Shown one piece after another: positions 61,780 through 64,000 of a stretch of DNA of 64,000 nucleotides. Both the position numbers and the translations under genes were made by a program. The DNA is taken from positions 47,839,385 through 47,903,384 of the forward strand of contig OZ021727.1 of the NCBI GenBank assembly GCA_963978545.1, written 5' to 3'. The notes under the pieces were generated by a model, which was not told where the DNA came from, ran no database searches, and saw only the letters and a program-made list of their open reading frames with translations. Origin of the DNA: Linyphia triangularis (taxonomy: Eukaryota > Arthropoda > Arachnida > Araneae > Linyphiidae). Position 1 is the first letter of the stretch, and each line of letters opens with the position of its first letter.

Positions 61780-64000
61780 CAGCGATTCTCAACCTGTGAG
61801 GCGCGCCCCCCTAGGGGGGCGCGAGCCCACTAAAGGGGAGGCGCGAGAATATCCAATAGAAGATATTATTTTAAAAAATTGATTAACTGACTGAAAGGAA
61901 AGCACACATACACATAGAAAAAAAAATACATTTCGACATATTTAACAAATAAAGTAAAACAACTTACTAAATCAAAACTTAATCAAAACATACAAAATTA
62001 AAAACAAATTTACTAATTATTAGTGACTTCCTTGTGCCTGTCTTGCAGAGCAAAGTTTTTAGGAGGAAGGCTTAATATTAGAAATAGCCACTCTCAGTTC
62101 TGTTTCTATATTTAGCAGAGATCTATATTTTGTCTTCAAAGAAGCCACAACAGAAAATCCAGTTTCACAAAGGTAGGATGTTTAAAATGGTAATAGAATG
62201 CAAAATGCCCTTGTTTTTAGTGATGAAAAATCATCCTCTACTCCTGCTCAGAATTCAACTAGTGATTTATTACTAAATTGTTTTCGTGTATTTTGTCGTG
62301 TATTTTGGTTTCGTGTATTTTGTCGTGAAGTCTATGAATTTTTATTCCTCAACAATTGAGAGTCCTTCGGGAGTCTCATGAAATGGATCCCTAACCCACT
62401 CGTAACTTGCTATCAGTATGTCGTCAGCATGAAAGTACTTTTTAAAATTCTTTGCCTGCATGGCTAAATGATTTTCAATGGTTACAAAAACAACTTTTAC
62501 ATGTTCTTCTTCAGCCTTGTTAGTTTTAGTACAATCATACACATTTGCAAACATTGTTAGATTTTTTTGCTTTAAATTTCAGCTCCACAATTCCAATTTT
62601 CTACAAAAGCATTAACTTTATCACTCGTATCTAACATATGTGTATTTGCTCCTTGGAGTTGAAGATTCAAGTTATTTAATTTCTCGAATATGTCGACCAA
62701 GTAGCTCAATTTCATCACAAATAAACCATCGCGAAAATTCTCGGCTTAAGGTGTGTTTTCTTCTAGGAAAATTGCGATTTCTTCTCTTAATTCATAAACA
62801 CGTTGTAAAAATGTCCCATGTGACAACTATATTGCCCCGCAATAAAATAATAACGCTGAATGCACCGAACCCATGTCTTTACAAAGTGCGGAAAAGATTC
62901 TCGATTTCAGGTGTCTCATTTTTATATATCGTATAGTTAACACAATATTCAGACCAGGACTCATTTCTTTCGAAGACAAAGCTTCTCTGTGGATCATGCA
63001 ATGTGTCTAGAAGCACTGAGGCGATTTTTGTTTTACAAGCGCTTGTATACCTTGGAATCTTCTGGTTATTCAACAAGCTCCATCGGTGCATATTCTGACG
63101 CAATTTTTACATTCTATGTTTGCCTCGTTCATAAAATCATTTAAAATAGCAAATAATGCGAGCGCCGTTGTTTGGAGTTCTATTGATTTGCAGAAAAGTA
63201 CTTCTTCTACTACTGACATATTATCACAAAATCGAACATAGGCAATTTAAATGAGCATGTTTATTATTATCTGTTGCTTCATCAAGCTGTATTGAAAACA
63301 ATTTGTCACGCAACTTTGAGAAAATCTGACACTATACATGTTCAACTATATCACCAATTCGACGAGCAACATCTGTATCATTTGAAAGAGGTATGGACTG
63401 CCATTGTTTTGAAAAGTTATCTCCAAACATAGTTTCTACAATCTCAATTGCTGCTGGCAAATTAAGCTCTTCACCAATGGTGTGAGTTTTTTTTTTACAT
63501 CTGGCTATTTTATATGAAACTTTGTAAGATGCAAATAAAGCTTTTTTATTCACAGACAAAGTTTCTTTCAAAAATGATTTTTTCTTTTTGTATGATTTTA
63601 ATTTTAATTCGAAGAATTCTCTGGGTTTGTTGACGTACTCACTATGAAGCGTTTCCAAATGTCGTTTAATATTATTATGTTTCATGCTGTCTGAGGCCAA
63701 TATTTTTGAGCAAATGATACATAGGGGCCTTTCTTCTTCATTTACCTCAGTACTGGTAAATCCAAAATTTAAGTATTCTTGAGAATACTTTCTTGATTTT
63801 ATTTTCGGAACCAGAGCACGTCTGTGTACTTGTTGATGCTTGATTATCGTATAATGCTCACTTACTTCTGCTTAAAAATTATCCATGAGTCTGCATAAAT
63901 CTCCTGCCGTGATTTTAATATGGGGAATTGTAATTAACACGAAAACATATATAACATACACATTCGCGATAGATTCGATAACGAGAGGGATCGACTCGAA
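61780..64000 (-). mobile_element. hAT transposon, left end in window, runs off the right edge
   Basis: The terminus CAGCGATTCTCAACCTGTGA at 61780 matches the typical Charlie-like hAT inverted repeat. It is followed by a GC-rich hairpin ('cgcgccccccta'/'ggggggcgcg'). Transposase relics on the minus strand fill 62.06-63.87 kb. The partner terminus and the 8-bp target duplication (the left copy would be acttaggg) are not visible and probably lie beyond 64000. Confidence 0.8.
62059..63872 (-). pseudogene. hAT transposase pseudogene, ZBED5/FAM200-like
   Basis: The minus-strand order is as follows. A BED-type zinc finger at about 63790-63640 has KIKSRKYSQEYLNFGF, then PLCIICSKILASDSMKHNNI and KRHLETLHSEY. 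An intact stretch to 63332 contains KKTHTIGEELNLPAAIEIVE. Next come LRDKLFSIQLDEATDNN (first catalytic Asp region, about 63270), ICTDGA (second Asp, about 63080), SYLVDIFEKLNNLNLQLQGA near 62690, and the C-terminal dimerisation block ending KTKYRSLLNIETELRVAISN with a stop at 62059. This is the domain order of hAT transposases related to host ZBED5/FAM200 genes. The frame is broken by several shifts and stops, so the copy is inactive. The BED finger normally binds the element's ends. Confidence 0.9.

Overview
This is a strongly AT-rich, gene-poor piece of an animal nuclear genome, almost certainly from an arthropod. The evidence is spliced exons of a lachesin/DIP-type immunoglobulin gene, GT-AG introns, tRNA-derived SINEs with target-site duplications (TSDs), and decayed Tc1/mariner, pogo, hAT and Helitron-like elements. 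A chelicerate would fit, but the sequence does not prove it. There is no bacterial-style gene organisation. Nearly all short open frames are chance or repeat-driven.

Layout. 1-17 kb: almost featureless AT-rich DNA with a (TA)n tract, a pogo/Tigger-like fossil (8.28-9.44 kb) and a 200-bp tandem duplication. 17-23 kb: GC-richer islets. One has a TATA box exactly 30 bp from an arthropod-type initiator (17.8 kb). Another has a heat-shock-element/TATA pair (22.6 kb). An approximately 180-bp satellite lies at 18.4-19.6 kb. 23-42 kb: a mosaic of dispersed repeats, SINEs, two oppositely oriented Helitron-like elements, MITEs, a 0.8-kb unclassified family (family A) and an almost perfect 245-bp foldback element.

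42-52 kb is the information-rich part. It holds a decayed Tc1 element (42.23-43.78 kb), an intact intronless UBXN7-like gene (minus strand, 44.06-45.15 kb), and a 2308-bp DNA transposon with 442-bp inverted repeats inserted into a family A copy (46.25-48.56 kb). These are followed by two exons that encode the first Ig domain of a lachesin/DIP cell-surface protein (plus strand, 49.73-51.39 kb).

52-64 kb: a near-perfect 169-bp tandem duplication, more repeats, a SINE with a 14-bp TSD, another family A copy, and at the right edge a minus-strand hAT (ZBED5/FAM200-like) pseudogene with its terminal inverted repeat.

Only two items look like host genes under constraint: the Ig-domain gene, whose other exons lie outside the window or were not recognised, and the UBXN7-like retrogene. 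The rest is largely a record of transposon activity. The most distinctive object is the long-TIR transposon. Its insertion site can be reconstructed from related repeat copies in the same window, and it encodes a Cys/His N-terminal module plus a C-terminal module ending in a spliced acidic tail. No superfamily could be assigned by eye.
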